A stretch of 64,000 bases of DNA from Spodoptera frugiperda (taxonomy: Eukaryota; Arthropoda; Insecta; Lepidoptera; Noctuidae). The notes beneath the pieces are model-generated. The model saw nothing but the letters and a program-made list of their open reading frames with translations. It had not been told where the DNA came from and searched no databases. Where the stretch lies: contig NC_064228.1 in NCBI RefSeq assembly GCF_023101765.2, forward strand, positions 3,402,501 to 3,466,500. The letters are read 5' to 3'. Positions 33,601 through 44,935 of the stretch are shown here, piece after piece (within the stretch, counting starts at the first letter, position 1; every line of letters begins with the position of its first letter). Both the position numbers and the translations under genes were made by a program.

Positions 33601-36600
33601 CTCATTCGTATGTAATGTACAATAACATTACTACATTAAACGCTAACTTATGTCAGCGTCTGCGCCCGCGTTCACGGAACAAAAAGTAGCCTGTGTCTAG
33701 ACTATAAACCTATGTCAGTACTAAATCTATTCAGAAGTCTTACAAAATTTCGCATGTATATTTTAGTAGAATGTTATTTGTATAATATGTTATGCTTTTC
33801 GCCAGTTACATAACTATGAATACACTTGATCCCCTCTTTTTTTTGAGGGGAGAAAATCATCCAATGGCTTCTCCCGCCTTGGGCGAGACGAGAGGGAGTG
33901 TCAGACTCTTACTGACTAAAAACCACCCGTTCCTACTCCTGCTTGTCGAGCCGGAGCCCCGGTAAACCCGCTAGGTAGTCCGCAGCTCCGGGTTTGATCC
34001 CCTCTGCATTAGAGAGAAATCCTAACACGCCAAGATACATAAACATATGACCGATTCTAATCATCTATCTACTCTATAAGTAATGCCGATATCTACACAT
34101 AAGTACATTATGTATTTCACTGAAGTCCCACGCCACACATTGTTTTCTATCAGTATATTCTTATCAGTAGCCAGTCTACATACTCGATATCGTTATGATT
34201 GAAAGGTTATGACAACGCTAATGTCTTACTTTTCTTTTAGTTCCTCGCCGCACTAGGGCAGCGGTTTTTAAACGCGTAATTATGTGAAACAAAACCACAG
34301 GTATAAACAGAATACCTACAGGTAATGAGGTCTTTGAGTAGGAGGAGGACTAAGGGGGAGGCCTTAGTTACGACGACGGTGGACGTCTTTCGGCTGATGA
34401 TGATGAAGACATCTTTTTTAATAGGTATAATAAGATGTTGGACCATGGCCCCACTTGTCAGTTGCGCGGTGACGAAGCACGTACTTACTTGATGCTTATA
34501 ACTCACCTATAACAGATCCTTCAGGCAATGTAGCCAGCGTGTGGTCTTTGAAGTCCTCGCGAAGAACTAACGCGTCTCTTGGGTCTTCTCTGAAATAGGG
34601 CACGCATTAAATGACAAAATTATGTCCTTTTTATGGAATAACCTTGGGGTAAAAGAGAAGACGGGTCTCCTGATGCTGATGGTAAGCGCTCAGCGTTGTC
34701 CGTAGACATTAGCATCACCAAAGGATTCCAAGAGCAAATATTTAATAAGGAGGTTTGTAAACGCAACCACGACACAGGAGACGACGAAAACTTAAAAAAA
34801 AAAAAACTAACTGACTAAAAACCACCCCGTTCCCACTTCTGCTCTTTGAAACCAGAGCCCTGTAACCCACTACTTAGACCGCAGCTCCGGGTCAAACAAA
34901 AATTATCGTTCAGCGAAAAAGCGAATAAGGGTTCCGTTTTTTGCCATTTGGCTACGGAACCCTAAAAATCATCATGATTAAAACAAATGAACGTGTATTT
35001 ACTCTCGATTAACAGTTGCTGAACATAAATAGCAACAAATTAATTTTCCCTGAGTTGGCATGACTCAGTAATGACTCGGCTAAACTAGAGATAAGACCGG
35101 CTATCTAAACACTTTATTTACTTAAAGATATTAATAGTATGTAATGCAGCTAAACATAGTAATAGTTGGATATATTCTCGATTATACAATTTTGAATATA
35201 CAATACATATAATTTATGGAGAGCCATGCTTCCGCACGATCGTGCCGGCCCGATCGAAATGAAACCACGGCCTCACAAAAAACTGTGACATAACTTGCGT
35301 TGTTTTCGTTGTGTAAGTGAGGTTACCGGAGGCCCAATTACCCCCCTTCCCAATTTCCACGATCCCCCAACAACCCTTAAATTCCTGTAATTCACTTGTA
35401 TCGTGGTGTTCATCGGCTGCGGCTAGTGCTTACCATCAGGTGATCTGTCTGTCTGTTTACCGGCTTATATAGCTCAATGATTGTAGATATGCTAAAGATA
35501 TAAGGTACTAAAAATTTTTTTCGCCACTTACTAAGGTTTTTGCCTACTTTTACAACAGATTATAGCTTCCGTCACATTCAAATCCCATATCTGAATATAA
35601 GGAAAACTCTTATAATTCGGCGATACCTTTCAAACACAGCGCCAATAGCCAGGCCATCAGGTAAGGTGGTGGGCAGATCCTTCAGGGAATGTACCACGAA
35701 GTCCACTGTATCGTTCCTCAGGGCGTCTTCGAGGTCCTTGGTGAATAATGACTTCTCTCCTATCTTCGGCAGTGATACGTCTAGTATACGGTCTCCCAGC
35801 GTTGTCATGGTAACTGGAATAAACAATAGTATTAGACCCTATTAGACCTTATCAATGGATTAAAAGGACGTAATTAGGATGACTGGTAATTAGTGACCGA
35901 TATTTATACACGTGATTGTACTCATGATTACAAACAATTTTCCCAAAGAAACTATTTTGTATGCTCATTAGTTTTATTTTTATCACAATAACAAAACAAC
36001 AAAATCTCGCTCGGCGTGCTTTCGCATGATCAGCTGTGTGAATTGAATAGTTAATTAGTTTTGTGTTGGATAGTTTATTTATCGATGAAGGCTATTATAG
36101 GCTAGAAAAACAACACGCTACGATCAATAGCATCAGCAGCAGGTGAAACTGCGCAAGAGTTGCTAGTAGTGTAGGTACTCTGAATAGGTTACGAAACTAC
36201 GCGTTTGCTCGTTTGCCACCAACCTATTCCATAAAAAAAAAGCTACTGGGTCGATTTGAAAACTTAAAAATAAAACTTCTGGAATAAACGTAGGATATTT
36301 TCATTCCAATAGTCTACCAGAGTCTCTGGGAATGACGGCTTGTCGAAGCTGCGGCGGACAAACGTGGCCCATAGTTAATTTCTATATTCAAATGGCTATC
36401 AAGATATTATGAAATACCTAATAAAATAAATCTCAAGATGGCAGGATGGAGAAGTGTACCGTTGACAATACTTGTTAGTAATAACTTTCTCAACAATAGG
36501 ATCTCCTAAGGCCCCAGCCCGTTGCGGTGCTTGTCGTTACGATGTAACGTACAAGTAGAGTCGGCGCCTAAAGTGCCTTACAATTCAATTTTATTACAAG

Positions 36601-39080
36601 ACAAGACAGGGTTCAATAACCTATTGCTGTGTTATTCGGCACGAGGTCGAAAACCACGGCGGACGGATGATTTCCTTTCGTCTATTAGATGCATCATGCA
36701 CCTAAACACAATGTGTTTATAAGTTGTTAAATTTCCAATCACAGGATGTTTGTCCGTCCTCAGTTTAAATCAAGTATTTTACTTATACGAGATATTTGAA
36801 TTAACTGACTCATGGTCAAATACTCAAAATACTAGAAAGAAACAGGATGAGGGATAAAAGTGCGACAGGCATAAAAGTGAGAACTGGCATGAAAGTCTTT
36901 TTTTATGGAACACGCTGGTAATCGAGCAGACGTATCACCAGATGGTAAGCAATCGCCACCGCCCGTGGACACTTGAAACACCAGAGGCGTTACAAGTGCG
37001 TTGCCGGTTTTTCGGGGGTTAGGAATTTAAGGGAATCGGGGATTGGGAAGATTGGGAAGGGGGGAATTGGGCCTCCGGCAATCTCACTCACACAACGAAA
37101 CACAACGCAAGCGGTTGTTTCACGTCGATTTTCTGTAAAAAATACTCAAACGTCACTCAAATTTAAGACACTCTCAGAAATAGTTCTTTATAAAATGGAA
37201 GAGCTAGCACGATATTTAAGAACAAATTAAACTTAAGTAGCTTTCAATATTCAGGCTTCATTGGTCCAGTGGTTATAGCGCGATTTCCGAGCAAGAGATT
37301 TCGGATTCGATTCCCGAGTTGGGTTAAGTGTTACTGTCTTTTTTTAAGAATACATCTGTATTTTTTTCTTCCTTGTGCGAACTGCTAGGGAGTGGTACTC
37401 CTTGCCGGAGTCTGTGTTTCCTGATGGGTATAACCTGGGTGTCTTCAAAGCCCGAGTGAATAGGTTGCTTATGGGCAGTCGTGCTCCACCGTAGGCCGCA
37501 TCATCACTTACCATCAGGCGAGATAGCGGCCAAACGTCGGCCCATTTAATATAAAAAAAGAACATGTTATAATACTCACCTACTGTAAATTCCTTTTCAG
37601 GGTTTACTTTTTTGAGACAGTCAATAACATAGTTGGTCTGTATTAGAGCCAGCTGAAACAAAAACACATTGGTATTGGTAGGTATATTATTAAATGATAA
37701 ATGATATTTATTTCTGCAAGTTGGTTACAAAATAACACTTTTACATGTCAATAATTTATTCTTATACTGATATTTGTATTTTAGCATGACATGAGTAAAA
37801 GTTTTTGTCTTTTAGAGACAAGAGCCAATTGTTACTCTAACACTATCTTTGGTTCCAAATGCAAACAAGGGGTCTCGGGTTCAATTCCTGAGTCAGGCGA
37901 AGAACAGCTTTTTTCGATTTTTCAACAATGAAATTTCTCAGTAGTAGCACGGAGTCTGGAAATGTGCTTGTTATATGTCAATAGGTTTACCACCTATTAC
38001 ATGGGACTTATATCTTAAATTGTGAAAAGTGGGTGTACATTGGACAGTGGCATTATGTTCCATAATGTGCATCTCTGTTTACCCCTTTGAGGATTAAAGG
38101 CGTGACGATTATTTGATGGAATGTGTTGATATAAATGATGGTAAGTATGTAGTTTTACACATTTTATAATAATCTGATTCTTACGACTTAAGACACAAAT
38201 TAATTAATATCATAAGTTTCTACAACATGATAAGACAATTGAGTTTAAACCTAATCATAAGACACAGTTGAGAGATCAATGAGACACCTATTTAAAATGT
38301 AAACCACATCCGCAAGTGTGACATTGTATGGAATTGTCTTAATAAAACTGAATGTTTTAAAAACATCTGTGCAAACATGTAGTTAGCAAGTCATACTCTA
38401 CAATTAATATTCAATATTTTTATGTAGCTATCACAGGAAATATTAAAAGTGAAATTAGAAACTATTCATTAGTTTTTCTAATTAGACTTTATGCTCATAC
38501 ATACTTTGTAAAGGCTGAATGCATAACACATTGGTTTTTATCCCTTTTTTTAATTTGTGCATTCTGACATCTAGTTTTTATTCTTATTTAATCTGTGAAT
38601 CTTTTATTCTTTTTTTAAATGAAACTGAATATATTAAAATGTAAATTAATCTAAACTATAAAGTTTCAAAGGTCATGTTTTAGTAAAAATATATATTTTT
38701 TAAATAAGATAAGAGTGAACTGTTAAAACTTGATGGTCTCAAAATTATTGTATAGAAACCCAAAAAGTGATAAGAAGTTTAGAAAAATACAGCTAAAGTT
38801 TATTAAGGTCAACAAGATAAACAAATTAAATGTAAACACGAGCAACTTAAGACCTTGAAAATAAATAATAGTGACTTACGTAAACTCTAAGGAACACTAT
38901 GAATATGCTAATTAATTTTGATATTGAGTGAAAACAGCACAATCACTTGAAAATCTAAAGTACCACTGATGGAATATTTGACCTCCGATAGTGACATGAT
39001 TTTTAAGAAAACTAGGAAATAATACGCACCTCACTTTTTCTCGAACCAACTCGAATCACATTTTTCGCTTCACTTTCCAT
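30619..39080 (-). CDS. HMBS: Hydroxymethylbilane synthase (porphobilinogen deaminase)
   Basis: Seven exons (39080-39030, 37652-37580, 35813-35627, 34589-34507, 33328-33147, 32131-31972, 31109-30619) join in phase into 391 residues. The enzyme links four porphobilinogen units into hydroxymethylbilane, the third step of haem synthesis, in the cytosol. Hallmarks in order: RVGSRKSE at the start, VVHSLKDLPTTLP with the catalytic Asp, GTSSLRRTAQLR with substrate-binding arginines, GALAVECR, and GGGCSAPVGV, whose Cys carries the dipyrromethane cofactor. The last exon has a polar insertion (about 65 residues rich in K, D, E, S) before the final helix, common in size variation of eukaryotic forms. The introns, up to 1.9 kb, are packed with SINE, LINE and MITE pieces; the exons are intact. 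Confidence 0.96.
31150..31320 (-). repeat. tRNA-derived SINE
   Basis: The minus strand reads as an A-box-like TGGCGCGGTGGCTGAAGAAC, then a B-box GGGTTCGATTCCC and a tail of TTGTTGTTTCGGG and CATGTGTATGTC. In HMBS intron 6. Confidence 0.7.
31433..31680 (+). repeat. Interspersed repeat family M, copy 2
   Basis: Near-identical to 25949-26230, with a 30-base internal deletion around 31480. Confidence 0.8.
31737..31955 (+). repeat. Interspersed repeat family K, copy 1
   Basis: ACTAGCTACTTCCGCGCGGT to AACTTTATAATATTAGTA. Also at 32861-33075 and inverted at 56398-56607, with a piece at 36058-36150. A short ACAAACAAACAAAC run lies near the end; LINE/SINE-type tail likely. Confidence 0.8.
32440..32510 (+). 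repeat. Interspersed repeat family N fragment
   Basis: GATGGTAAGCAATCGGCG and GAGGAGTTACAAGTGCGTTG match the other family N copies. Confidence 0.7.
32557..32760 (+). mobile_element. LINE ORF2 C-terminal remnant, copy 1
   Basis: Translates with disruption to the same SVFPD.YNL.VFKARG.. end seen at 37370-37560, followed by the shared 3' tail CTTACCATCAGGCGAGATAG. Confidence 0.7.
32861..33075 (+). repeat. Interspersed repeat family K, copy 2
   Basis: Same layout as 31737-31955; only about 900 bases separate these two copies within one intron. Confidence 0.8.
33080..33135 (+). repeat. LINE tail with ATG microsatellite
   Basis: AAGGGGGAGGCCTTTGTTCA, CAGTGGACGTCTCTCGGC and TGATGATGATGATGAT form a typical RTE-type LINE 3' end. 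Other copies at 34353-34408 and inverted at 55046-55086. Confidence 0.7.
33395..33470 (-). repeat. Interspersed repeat, inverted copy of 11000-11075
   Basis: GGTCACCGGTGACC is followed by GCGGAGGATTTGCCTTCAAC and AGTTTTCTATTGGCAGTCA, complementary to the Tim10-intron copy. Confidence 0.65.
33838..33993 (-). mobile_element. SINE family C, copy 3, with 12 bp target duplication
   Basis: Perfect TTGATCCCCTCT direct repeats at 33826-33837 and 33994-34005. The minus strand starts CCCGGAGCTGCGGACTACC and ends with a run of eight A. Full length about 155 bases; the best-preserved copy in the window. HMBS intron 4. Confidence 0.92.
34794..34892 (-). repeat. SINE family C, truncated copy 4
   Basis: Only the part from CTGACTAAAAACCACCCCGT to CGCAGCTCCGGG is present, next to a run of A. 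Confidence 0.75.
34926..34964. repeat. Short palindrome AGGGTTCCG...CGGAACCCT
   Basis: AGGGTTCCG and CGGAACCCT flank TTTTTTGCCATTTGGCTA. A common insect dispersed motif, here about 39 bases long. Confidence 0.6.
35270..35450 (-). repeat. Interspersed repeat family N, inverted copy
   Basis: AGGTTACCGGAGGCCCAATT and TGCTTACCATCAGGTGATCT are complementary to the copy at 36930-37130. Confidence 0.7.
36058..36150 (-). repeat. Interspersed repeat family K, inverted fragment
   Basis: TTTTGTGTTGGATAGTTTAT and AACACGCTACGATCAATAG match the interior of 56398-56607. Confidence 0.65.
36930..37130 (+). repeat. Interspersed repeat family N, fuller copy
   Basis: GATGGTAAGCAATCGCCACC to CACAACGAAACACAACGCAA. 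Contains GTTACAAGTGCGTTGCCGG. Confidence 0.75.
37141..37250. repeat. Degenerate MITE, family F
   Basis: AATACTCAAACG, TTTAAGACACTCTCA, GTTCTTTATAAAATG and AGCACGATATTTAAG match the better copy at 54277-54415. Confidence 0.6.
37258..37330 (+). repeat. tRNA-like sequence, probably SINE head
   Basis: TTGGTCCAGTGGTTATAGCG looks like an A-box and D-arm, and GGATTCGATTCCC like a B-box and T-arm, at tRNA-like spacing. I could not pair a convincing acceptor stem, so a SINE head is more likely than a functional tRNA gene. Confidence 0.4.
37370..37560 (+). mobile_element. LINE ORF2 C-terminal remnant, copy 2
   Basis: One frame reads EWYSLPESVFPDGYNLGVFK, then ARVNRLLMGSRAPP and a stop, the typical end of a CR1/jockey-type reverse transcriptase polyprotein, followed by the tail CTTACCATCAGGCGAGATAG. 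5'-truncated. HMBS intron 2. Confidence 0.75.
37941..38108 (-). repeat. Interspersed repeat family B, inverted copy 4
   Basis: GAGTCTGGAAATGTGC, GGGTGTACATTGGACAGTGG and TTAAAGGCGTGACG are the reverse complement of the other copies. HMBS intron 1. Confidence 0.8.
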
Positions 39081-40408
39081 TGTTAATTCAAATATTCACG
39101 AATTTACATAAGAATAAAATAAGTAGGAACTTTAAGGTTATGTCATGAACGTAACGAAAATGAATGGGGCTAAATAAATATTCTGGTGCCTTATTGACTT
39201 GTCACTATCACTGTAGTGGACAAGTCGGCAATTATTGTAATTGATTAATTAGAATAATAAAAATACATCGTCCAATGCAACAGCCTAATCACACAGACGT
39301 CGACCTGTCAGTGTCATGATTATTGATAAGTTTGACACATCACCAGATTGACACTGACACCTGATAACAATGTTGCCATATTTTTGTTTTTCCGATTTAT
39401 CAGTGTTACGTAATTTTTAAATCTTTTCTGGCTGAACCGTTACGTTATCTCTTATCAGTAAAGTAACCTAACAAGGTGGTAGAATGATTCATGGGTAGAG
39501 GGTAAGGAGTAGAGTATTATATTTTGCTGTAAGATGATAATAACTTGCGTTTTCAATTATAAAGAAATGTGTTATTTGATACACATTTCTTTATAATTAC
39601 ACATATGAGTTTAATTTAATTAAACTTAAGTGATTGAAACGACTACCAAAATAAGCAGTAGGTATATCAATTCCTATTCGAATTATTATTCAACGTTAAT
39701 GAATTAATAACGTAAAAGATAAAATAAACGTACAAGATTGAGAATCGAGTCCTGAGAAATCAAGATACAAGATCTATTGACTATTTTAGATTTTAATCAG
39801 GGGTGTTGTATGTTTTAAATAGAAAGAAAAGCAATAATTTCAACAAAATGATTTATTTTATAATAATCAAAGGACTTACACAAAGGAACGTCAAGCCGAC
39901 AATGACAAAAACGGCTAATAGTACTCAAGTACATAGCTACTAAGGAAAACCAATTATTTTTATTAAATGCAAGTAATATTCGAATAAAGCCATTCTTGTA
40001 GATTTTAGCCAAGTTGGCTTGTCTAAAATCACGTCAATAATTAATTATTGATACACCTAATACACACAAATTATAAAATCACAGTTTTTTGTAACAATCA
40101 TATTTCATTTTTCGATAATTTCATTATGCAAAACAAATGGTGGGTCAAGTTTACACCGTCAATCAATCTTAGAACAAATCGATATTATTTAAGAATAATA
40201 TCTGTAATGATTTTAAAAATAAAAAAATAGAGTTGAGGCGGTACCTACATTAGAACTTAACCTACAGATTTGAAAAGCGACACTCATACACTCTCAATCT
40301 AGACATAGAGATGGACCGTGACAAAATACTACAATTATTTCTTGCGTTTACTACTTCTCAGCCGCCTCCTGTTGCTCACTACTGTAAGGGTCTTGCTCCT
40401 TGTTGATG
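39081..40408. other. Intergenic between HMBS and the VRK kinase
   Basis: HMBS promoter side plus unassigned AT-rich DNA; the only clear structure is the hairpin at 39555-39598. No supported gene. Confidence 0.5.
39555..39598. repeat. Perfect 18 bp hairpin
   Basis: AATTATAAAGAAATGTGT and its exact reverse complement ACACATTTCTTTATAATT flank an 8-base loop TATTTGAT. Confidence 0.85.
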
Positions 40409-40792
40409 TTTCTGTAAAAAAAACAATTATTACTTATTATACTCCCGGGTCACACATATATATTTACAACAAAGTAATAGTTACAGATGAACTAATATAG
40501 AGTAAGTTACACACTGACTTTCTCGATTTAATAATGTGTACAAAACATTTTCAGTAAACTATGTTTACACACTGACTGTCTTTCAAAAACAAAACATTTT
40601 CAGCACTTGAACTTCAATCGTAAAATAATTACGCACAAACATACAGGTCAAACAGAGAAGCTCCTTATTTTATGGAGTCATTGAACTTCCAAAATATATA
40701 TGATAAAATTTTAATGAAACTAAATAAAAGCTACTAAGTATATAAAGAAATATGATCTAAAATCGAATGAAGGCCATGCTGTTTCAAGATGG

Positions 40793-43700
40793 TTAGCAAA
40801 AAGCTTTACAACACTTACTTTTAGTAGGTTTGACTGCTGGTTTCTCAGGCTCTACAACTGTAACTTCTTTCTTTTCTTTCTTACTAGTGTCCTTATCCTC
40901 CTTCTTGTTTGCGACCTTCTTACTTTGCGTTCTACCAGTACACTTAGGAACTACTTTCGATTCAACCTCTACTGACTTACTACTGTCAACACTACCTTTT
41001 TTTCTTGTGACTCTGGAACTTGGTTCCACTGGATTCTTACTCCTCATAGACCTTGTGCATCTAGTCTGAACTTGGGCAGTTTCTTTCTTAGCACATGCCT
41101 GTTGTTTCAAAGCTTCCATTTTCTCCTTTGCTTCCCGTTTCTCTTTTATTTTGTACACTTTGATCATTGCTGGAGTGTAACCTTCTAAGCCCTCAATTGG
41201 TTCTTCAGGCTCCTTCGGTTTCCCAGCAACCTTCCTCTTAAAAGCTGCCACCACTTCCTTCATGGCATAGGTAGGATTCAGATTTTGTAAGTAGTCTTTT
41301 TGCATCAGTGGTGATTGTAGATGTGAGTCACTGTTCTCTGATGCATTTGATAATTTCCTGATCCTATATTTGCAAGTTTCATCATCTACATACTCTGTAT
41401 TCACTGCAGCGGTTTTGCGTTCTGCATTACGAATTATGTCTTCTGGGTTGCCGGCCAAGATCTCCGCCCAAGTAAACTGGCGCGCAGAGCCCATAAAATT
41501 ACCAAACTTGCCTATACTATTTCTGTGTTTTCTTACTCCCCTGCGTTTCTTTATGTTCTTCTTTTTAGATCTTAAGTTTTTAGGCGATAGTTTTTTACCC
41601 AATATGTCATGTGGCATTAGAGACTTCTTCAACCGAGCTACTAAATCCGCATCTGAAATGAAGAAGTTTCGAGACGCGCAAGGCTTGCGGATTCCATCAC
41701 TGGATGAGTTTAAAGTTTGTTTTAATAGTTCTAGTTTCAAGTCATTTTCAAGGGAACAAAAATTTTCTCTTTCATATGTTTTCTTGATGCCATGCCTTGC
41801 TAAGAAACTGGGAGTAGTGTTTTTCTTTCCAAACCTGTTGGAGTAATATAGTTTACGACTCATTGGAGACATTGGTGCTTCATTAAAACTTAGACACACT
41901 TCCTTATCACTAGAACAGCCATTTTTCAACAATTCACTTTTAAATAAACTCCTACAATAGTCATAATCAGGTTTCTCTGTAAAGTCAAGACTTGTGACAT
42001 ATTCAAGGTATTTTTCCATGAATTGGGGATAGAATTCAGTCTTAAAACACGTTTTCAACAACAATTTGATGTCACTCATGAAGTTTTTCTTCAATGCATG
42101 GACTAGGTCGGGCTCAGCTAGTACCTCTGATGTTTTCCAAGGCAGGGTTCCTGTTAGCCAGTCTAGCAAATTATAACCAAGGGTTTCCAGATCTGATCTT
42201 CTAGAATGAGCTCCAATATGTGAATCTCTTGAACTATACTCCAGTGTACCATCATGAGCTTTTCTGGCATCCATACTGAATTCTTTATGCATACCATCAG
42301 AGTCTAGGAATTTGGAAGCCAAACCATAGTCCAACAAATAGATCTGTCCATTAGTTTGTGATAGGACAGCTTCCTGGAATAATTCATCAACATTTTCAGG
42401 CTCACTCTCTCTCTTCTCCTTAGCATTCCGTTTTCTAGTATGTTCTTGAAACTCTTTAGTAGTGCGAATTAAGTTTTTGCCGCCAAAATCATCAAGTAGT
42501 TTTTGATAGGATTGATCAGAACAGATGGAACTATTCATATCCTCATAATTGACGTAGTTAGATATCTGTCTGAGATTGAATGCATGATGTCGGTGGAGAG
42601 TCCTACTGTCTCTGTCTGACAGGATTCTACGAAGCTTCTTTTTGACATTAGCAAGTCTCTTGTCGTTATCATTTGTGTCATCTGGGCCCTTGTACTCCTT
42701 GATGATGAAATCTTCATCATCATAGTAGTTAGAGGTTCTTCCCTTAGTAGGTTTCACTCTCCTGTGTTTACCAGATAACACAGCCAGCTCTTTAGTGTCC
42801 TTTTGGAATGACGGAGTTAATTTTACAAATGGAACCTTTCCAACTCGTGATCCATCAAAACCAAGCATTAGATTGGAGCTTTTTATGTCAGAATGTGTGT
42901 ATCCTTGGCTATGTAAGTACTCCAATACATCTAGTATTTGTAATGCAAGTACTAGAACGTTTTTGAGGTCCAACACTTTAGTTCTGGCCACGATTTTATG
43001 TAAGTCTATGTCATAGCGAGGCAGTACAAGGAATCTGTATTTAGTGCCAGTGTTTTCATCTGTGAATGACCCACTGGCTATGTAGACAGGCATACCAATA
43101 CGTTTTTGCTTGTTTTCTAGTCGCCATGCTTTTACTGAGGACAAAATAAACAGGAATTAGTTAAATTAAATGTATAAAATTAAATTTATTAATTTAATAA
43201 CTAACTTAGTACCAAAAATAATTGAATATGTTCCCTTATCTTTAACTTTGACCTTGAATTTTAGGTTGGGTGGTTGATAATGTAACAATTTTATAAACAA
43301 ATCATTACAAATTATTAATAAATAACTCGACACTTACATTGTGAAGACTGTGCAGTTCTGATGAGGCAGTGTATCTCCACGAAGAGAGGTCCATTACTGT
43401 GAGGTTCTATCTTGACTACATATCTTGCACTTAATTTTGTGACCTCCTTCTCAACATCATCAGAAGCTAAATAAATACGACCAAAACTGCCTCTACCTGT
43501 AATAAGAAACAATAATAATGAATTAAATTACACATAACTAGAGTTGAATCACTTCATTGATATTAATGTGTCATACAAATTACAGAAAGGAAAATACAAC
43601 TTGAATTATGTAAAAACCATATGACATAAGTTAATTTATAATTGTTATGAATAAAGATCAATTTAAACACACATAGTTCACATTTACTATATTGATACTT

Positions 43701-44935
43701 AATTCATACTCACAACATTAAAAATTAACCATGTTACAATGTTTTTTTTTCTATCAAATATAATATTATGTAAAATACATTATGCTGGTACACAAGACAT
43801 GTAGTTTTGTTAACACACAGTCTGTGTTTATATCAGGCTATGAGTAAAAAGTTGTTTGTCAGGTTTCAAACTAGTTTCATCTCTATGTCTCAATGTTTTT
43901 ATACATTCATAGGCCTTGCTACGCTTTCATTGCAAGAATCTAACCTTGTGTCTTAATTATAAATACTTGATTGATGATTATTTGAGCAATATTTTATGTT
44001 ATTTGGGGAATCATGTGTTTATAATGCAATGTTTGTTGTATTATTATTAATTTATTTTATTTACAAATGAATATCATTAGAAACCAAGTATTTATCATTG
44101 GAAAAGAATGATTCTTTTATATTAACAGTTGTGAGACATACTTAGTATGTTTGTTTATTAACTAAAAATAATGGTTTACTAGCAGAGTTTTCTCAGTAAC
44201 TTTGTGTGACTTAACTATTACAGTTTTAGTTTCTCTAAAAAGGGAAGATAATTAACTATTATGTGACAAATATAAATAGGTATATCAATATTTAATCAAG
44301 TTTGTAAAGGTTTCACAGCAACTATTACTAAAGTTGTTTGTTAACATAGCTTATAGCTCAAAATACTAGCTAAAGATTATAGAGAAACCGATAAATATTA
44401 GGCAATATTAGTACTGATGTCATTGCATTATAAGTAGTAAGATAAACCACTTATGATGCACATGTGAAACGAGATTTAACTATGATTTAAAGTAAATATT
44501 CCAAGTAGGTATGTTTGTCAAAGATAATGGTTAACACCTGCTATTTTTACCGATGGCATCAGCTGACATGAACAATACAGGAACTAGATTGAGTAAATAC
44601 TTTTTACTGCTATTGTTATTTAATTTTTCCATAATTAACTGTACCAGACAGTATTGTATTGATGACAAATGGTAATTATAACAAAAGAGTGCATGTTTAT
44701 TATGCTCAGTGGGTCACCTTGCAATTTTTAGTGGTCTTTACTTACCAATAGGCTTCCCGATTCTCCATTTCTTCTGCAAGACATCAGTAAACACTATCCC
44801 AGGGGGCAAAGCCTCATCATCACAGTAACTCACGTCCAAACTAGGACTTGGAAGTTCTTCCACTGTCTTAGTTTTCTTCTTGGGAGGCATAGGCAGCTGC
44901 ACTAGTTCTGTTCCTCGTCGCGGCATTGCGACCAC
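40793..44935 (-). CDS. ball: VRK1-type protein kinase (ballchen / NHK-1 homolog) with large catalytic-core insertion
   Basis: Three exons (44935-44746, 43496-43338, 43134-40793) give 896 residues. VRK kinases are nuclear Ser/Thr kinases; the fly homolog phosphorylates histone H2A and BAF in meiosis and mitosis. Visible: a P-loop GRGSFGRIYLA (about 64), YVVKIEP with the ATP-binding Lys, catalytic HSDIKSSNLM (Asp199), DYGLASKF (Asp385), and RSDLETLGYNLLDWLTGTLPW. Between HSDIK and DYG lie 186 residues where VRK1 has about 20; the extra part is charged and low-complexity. A long basic tail with KRRGVRKHRN and many K/E blocks follows the kinase domain. A good donor (AAAAGTAAGTG, about 40822) could splice the last residues to an exon starting at 40411, giving a different short end. 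ATG 44935 or 44926 may be used. Confidence 0.93.

Noticed and set aside
37258..37330. tRNA gene
   Set aside because: A-box and B-box are present, but no convincing acceptor stem pairs and it sits among SINE and LINE pieces in an intron.
41370..41846. 158-residue open frame on the + strand
   Set aside because: It is the antisense shadow of the long VRK exon; hydrophobic and leucine/phenylalanine-rich as expected from the complement of lysine/glutamate codons.
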